Shown one piece after another: positions 5,597 to 8,280 of a DNA stretch of 8,280 nucleotides. Within the stretch, counting starts at the first letter, position 1; every line of letters starts with the position of its first letter. The notes under the pieces are model-generated. The model saw nothing but the letters and a program-made list of their open reading frames with translations. It was not told the origin of the DNA and did not search any database. The position numbers and the translations under genes were made by a program. Origin of the DNA: Verrucomicrobiota bacterium. GTDB taxonomy: Bacteria > Verrucomicrobiota > Verrucomicrobiia > Limisphaerales > AV2. The stretch spans positions 1 through 8,280 of the forward strand of contig QHOP01000312.1 in the NCBI GenBank assembly GCA_003219345.1. The letters run 5' to 3'.

Positions 5597-7838
5597 GTTT
5601 CTCGTCGTCCGTGTATTTGTCGTTGACGCAAATCTGGCCGGCGCAGTTGCCGCGTTCAGGAGCGTGAGCATTGCCGAAGAGATTTCGAGGGGCAACATTG
5701 TAGCCGGTCGCTTGGGCTGATCTGCAGAAGATGGATCGAGGTGGAGGATTCAATGGGTCGAGCTTGACGCGCGTTGTCGAGGTATCTCGTCGCAAAGCCG
5801 TCGCAGCACGGTAGTGCATGAAACAATTAACGTCGCCGCTGTGTTGCCCCTGGGGCACGGCGAGGTGCACGTCAAGGGAACCAGGAAAATCAGGAATTGT
5901 TACAGGCCCCCCCCGCTCGTCGATCGGCTGGATAGGAACTAAATCGCTGATGGACTCAGGCGCGCTCTCATAATTTTGATTGTCGAGGGGATTTAACAAC
6001 CACACGCGCTTTTTCGGATCACAGTCACCGTGATGCCAGACACTACAGCAGTGCGCAATCTCATGCGCGACGCTCGCCAAGGCAGTGTGATAAAGTTCCT
6101 GGCCGGTGTTGAGATCAAGTCCCCATCCGGGCCCCGCGGGGTCGATCTCCACCCGCAGCTTGGAACCTGGAGTGCTGTTGCCGAGAGCACCTGCTGCTCC
6201 TACCGCTTGGGAGTAGCCCGTTTCCTCTTGCCGGAGGTTCAGCACGATGCCGCTCTGTGGATGGCCAGAGTAGGCGTGGCCATGATTTCCGTTCATCAGT
6301 CCGACTGGGGTGATCTCGTCATCCCGCAATTTGTAGTGCACGCCCAGCGACGACGCGGTTTTGAATTTAACAATCTCCGCCACAACGCGCCCGTCTTCGA
6401 TCTCGTTCCGGACGAACAGCTCCTTCCGGAGCGGAATGAGCCGGACATGGTCGCGATTCTCGCAGAAACCGCGATATTCCTCGTACAGAGTGTACCCGTC
6501 ACCTGGATGTTCATCTCCTTCCGGAAAATCTTCGTCGTCGGCCTCGTCGGCCAGGTTGCTGACTCCCCAGCGTTCCTTCCAGATGTCCGCGATGTGAGAG
6601 CCCGGCTGGCACTTCGGAAGCGGGACGTTCTTACGCTTTTGCGGGTCATCTTTGAGATAGCCAACAATCGGATCCCGCCCCGAGACATAGGCGGTAACCT
6701 GGATTTCACCATAAGCACCAAAATCAAAACTGGAAACAACGGCGTGGGCCGTCAACATGCCTTGTATATTGGCAAACACTCCGACCACATCGTCGCCGAC
6801 AATGACGGTGTCCCCACCGCTGGCCGAAGGCGGATTGAGCTCCGCTTCGAACTTGAGGTCCGGTGCTGTGGAGGGGGACTGGATGGGGAAATTCATGCAC
6901 AGCCCCGGTTCGGCCGAAACGTTGACCAACTCGAAGTCGAAGCGCGTGGCGCGCTCAGTAGGCACGCCTCCGCCCTTCTTCTGCAACCTTGCCGACAGCC
7001 TGTTCGTGTTGCCGCGCCGGTCGGGTTGCTTCAGATTTCCTTCGGGCGTCCATTCAGCATAGCCCTCAGGCTGCACGACGACTTCCAACTCCTCTACCTG
7101 GGGCCTGAGCGACCAGGTCAACACCAGGTTCGCGCCGAGAAGAGCCGGGCTCAAGGGGGAGGTGCCGCCCACTCTTGTATCTCCCGCAACAAAGGAGTCT
7201 GCTGCTGGAGTAATCAAGTGATACCACTCCTGCATTGGATACGAATCCTGTCCCTGCAAAACCATGTCCGTTGAAGGAAGCGAATTGGTGCTGAGTGCTT
7301 CAGGCGACCAGCCGATGTTAAAGTTGTTTTGTAAGAAAACAGACGTGTTGTCGACTTTTAATTCAAACGTGGTCGCCGGCTCGACGCCCACCCAGCCGAG
7401 TGAATAGGTTTGATCGCTGGTATCGATTGACAGCCAAAAATTTGTTGGAGCTATCCCAAGGTCATTCAGCGTGTAGCTCTGGTGGACGCTGGTCCCGCTC
7501 GAATCGGTGCAGGTCAGATCGAACGTGTCACTGATGTGAACAGTAGCGGAATCGTTCTGTTTCCAATTGAAGTCACGATAATAAGGATGTCCAATCGTTA
7601 GAGGATCCACTGTCAACTGGCAAGAGACAGTGATGCTGCGAACGAAATGCCAGGTCGCCGAGCAGTGGTCGCCGGTGCCAGGTTCGGTAAAATCGAGGCC
7701 CCCATTTTCACTCAACGAATGCGTGAAAGTCGCATACCAGTTGGTGGCGCGGAGAAACCGCGCCGGGTCCTCCGCTCCCCAGGCGGTGCTCCCCATCTTT
7801 GCGAGGACGAGCGCGAGGATCACGAACCTGCTTTTCAT
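5571..7838 (-). CDS. secreted metzincin-like zinc metalloprotease (755 aa)
   Basis: A signal peptide (MKSRFVILALVLAKMGSTAWG, cleavage after Gly21) directs export. Residues 22-390 are beta-rich with scattered cysteines and no family I recognise. Residues 415-475 hold WKERWGV, an acidic DEADDEDFPEGDEHPGDGY stretch and LYEEYRGF...RKELFV, which looks like a calcium-binding EF-hand-type or thrombospondin-type linker. The catalytic signature is AHEIAHCCSVWHHGD: His592, Glu593, His596 and His602 fit HExxHxxGxxH, with Ser599 in place of the usual glycine. A Met-turn (CFMHYR, Met674) lies 72 residues after His602. The C-terminus is cysteine-bearing (GNCAGQICVND). ATG at 7838 has GAGGAAA upstream. The gene overlaps the Ig-like gene by 26 nt, so the two are probably co-transcribed. 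Peptidase activity is inferred from the motif pair; substrate is unknown, and an inactive homologue is possible given the missing glycine. Confidence 0.85.
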   Translation of the reverse strand: MKSRFVILALVLAKMGSTAWGAEDPARFLRATNWYATFTHSLSENGGLDFTEPGTGDHCSATWHFVRSITVSCQLTVDPLTIGHPYYRDFNWKQNDSATVHISDTFDLTCTDSSGTSVHQSYTLNDLGIAPTNFWLSIDTSDQTYSLGWVGVEPATTFELKVDNTSVFLQNNFNIGWSPEALSTNSLPSTDMVLQGQDSYPMQEWYHLITPAADSFVAGDTRVGGTSPLSPALLGANLVLTWSLRPQVEELEVVVQPEGYAEWTPEGNLKQPDRRGNTNRLSARLQKKGGGVPTERATRFDFELVNVSAEPGLCMNFPIQSPSTAPDLKFEAELNPPSASGGDTVIVGDDVVGVFANIQGMLTAHAVVSSFDFGAYGEIQVTAYVSGRDPIVGYLKDDPQKRKNVPLPKCQPGSHIADIWKERWGVSNLADEADDEDFPEGDEHPGDGYTLYEEYRGFCENRDHVRLIPLRKELFVRNEIEDGRVVAEIVKFKTASSLGVHYKLRDDEITPVGLMNGNHGHAYSGHPQSGIVLNLRQEETGYSQAVGAAGALGNSTPGSKLRVEIDPAGPGWGLDLNTGQELYHTALASVAHEIAHCCSVWHHGDCDPKKRVWLLNPLDNQNYESAPESISDLVPIQPIDERGGPVTIPDFPGSLDVHLAVPQGQHSGDVNCFMHYRAATALRRDTSTTRVKLDPLNPPPRSIFCRSAQATGYNVAPRNLFGNAHAPERGNCAGQICVNDKYTDDEKHDRKYNCP
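5907..5914 (-). repeat. G8 homopolymer inside the metalloprotease gene
   Basis: Eight consecutive G on the coding strand encode part of ERGGPVT, between the zinc-binding histidines and the Met-turn. A one-base slip would remove the Met-turn and everything after it. It is the longest G/C run I noticed in the window. Confidence 0.8.
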
Positions 7839-8074
7839 GGGAGTTTCCTCTGCTGTTTCACGGGCGCTCCTGGGTTTTGTCCGGGGTCTCGTACCGCAAC
7901 GACTGCACGCGGGAAAACGGACAAGTCAGCGTCTCGGGAATGCAGATGCGCGCATAGTAGGCAGGTTCGGCGCGAAAGGCAAGCCCGAAAGTATAGATAC
8001 CAACGACTACTTCACTGACGGAGTGGAATCATCGGTTGACTCGCCCATGACCGCCAGTCAGGCACGGCAGGAAG
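7839..8074 (-). promoter_or_regulatory. spacer between the partial secreted protein and the metalloprotease, with a possible -10
   Basis: The 236-bp gap is long enough to hold a promoter. A TATACT hexamer on the minus strand (7995-7990) is a fair -10, but 17 bp upstream there is only TCAGTG, a poor -35. No convincing terminator follows the upstream stop (8075); TGAC/GTCA arms near 8048-8060 are too short. Whether the metalloprotease is transcribed from here or by read-through is open. Confidence 0.3.
7844..7850 (-). promoter_or_regulatory. ribosome binding site of the metalloprotease gene
   Basis: GAGGAAA on the minus strand, ending 5 nt before the ATG at 7838, is the clearest Shine-Dalgarno in the window and supports this start. 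Confidence 0.7.
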
Positions 8075-8280
8075 CTACCGCGCGACGCGGAAGAATTGGC
8101 GGGCGCGGGTCAGATCGACCGTGAACGAGAAACGGTTGCTGACGGTGGTGAAGTTGGTGGTGAGCAAAGACCACGCGCTCAGGTCGGAGGAAGTTTCCAG
8201 TCGATAGTTCAATCCCGGATATCCCGACCAATTCAAAACGACATGTTCGTTAATCAGTGCGTGCTCAAGGGTTGGAGGAG
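8061..8280. repeat. direct repeat copy B (matches 4287-4506)
   Basis: This is the second copy of the C-terminal module repeat, still matching at the window edge, so its true length is unknown. Homology stops just past the stop codon, as in copy A. Confidence 0.95.
8075..8280 (-). CDS. C-terminus of a paralogous secreted protein (partial, begins beyond the right edge)
   Basis: The last 68 codons are visible. They read PPTLEHALINEHVVLNWSGY onward through NYRLETSSD to RQFFRVAR and a TAG stop. Against the end of the 431-aa protein there are only two amino-acid changes (Gly to Ala in DLSGWSL, Asp to Ala in TRDRQFF). The module is the fibronectin-like C-terminal beta domain. The rest of the gene lies outside, so signal peptide and N-terminal domains are not known; by homology an exported Ig-like protein is likely. 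It is followed after 236 bp by the metalloprotease gene on the same strand. Confidence 0.85.
   Translation of the reverse strand, partial: PPTLEHALINEHVVLNWSGYPGLNYRLETSSDLSAWSLLTTNFTTVSNRFSFTVDLTRARQFFRVAR

Noticed and set aside
5597..5698. Longer start (ATG at 5698) for the 431-aa secreted protein
   Set aside because: It would put 34 extra residues before a good signal peptide and overlap the protease gene by 128 nt.
6030..7274. 414-codon open frame on the plus strand
   Set aside because: It is antisense to the metalloprotease, which has a signal peptide, ribosome site and zinc motif; the plus frame has none of these.

Overview
The window looks like a chromosomal segment of a GC-rich, free-living bacterium, most likely a member of Verrucomicrobiota (Pedosphaera/Limisphaera-like). 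I base this on protein style, not on a marker gene. The signs are an anti-sigma-like protein starting MNDEQIETLLRKAPRP, a pseudopilin-type head with an NNLKQIGLAARIWATDN core and an HGHVGLSDGS end, secreted Ig-like proteins ending in an LETSSDL...FFRVAR module, and intergenic micro-repeats of the CGCGAA and CGCAGAT type. Every convincing gene is on the minus strand. The only plus-strand coding trace is a broken response-regulator receiver.

Region 1 (1-1112, minus): the N-terminal two-thirds of a threonine synthase-type PLP enzyme, running off the left edge, preceded by a full regulatory leader. In transcription order this is a TTGACA promoter (about 1084-1112), a SAM-I (S-box) riboswitch aptamer (943-1059), an antiterminator that competes with the aptamer's P1 helix, and an intrinsic terminator with a T7 tract (893-925). 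The layout predicts premature termination when S-adenosylmethionine is abundant. Two imperfect GC-rich palindromic units lie between terminator and start codon.

Region 2 (1113-1818): no gene up to 1334, then a 153-codon plus-strand frame (1335-1796) carrying a receiver domain that has lost, in frame, the segment holding the phosphoacceptor aspartate. A perfect 11-bp inverted repeat sits exactly at that junction. I read it as a remnant of a hybrid-kinase or response-regulator gene.

Region 3 (1819-4043, minus): a compact three-gene operon. An ECF sigma factor is followed 15 nt later by a membrane protein with an anti-sigma-like N-terminus, one transmembrane helix, a coiled coil with a 10-residue period, and a pseudopilin-like periplasmic head. 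A 4-nt ATGA overlap leads to a second membrane protein that aligns without gaps to the first through its transmembrane helix and coil, but lacks the cytoplasmic domain and ends in a different, NTF2/DUF4878-like head. The arrangement suggests a transmembrane sigma-control module whose two coils could pair in register.

Region 4 (4044-4300): an intergenic stretch with a 9-bp inverted repeat upstream of the sigma gene, a GC hairpin and two families of short tandem motifs.

Region 5 (4301-8280, minus): genes for secreted proteins. From the right edge there is the C-terminus of an incomplete protein, then a 755-aa secreted metzincin-like metalloprotease (HEIAHCCSVWHH plus a FMHY Met-turn), then a 431-aa secreted protein with Ig-like, TPR-like and C-terminal beta modules. 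The last 66 residues of the first and third are almost identical, from a direct DNA repeat of at least 214 bp at about 97% identity, spaced 3,774 bp apart.
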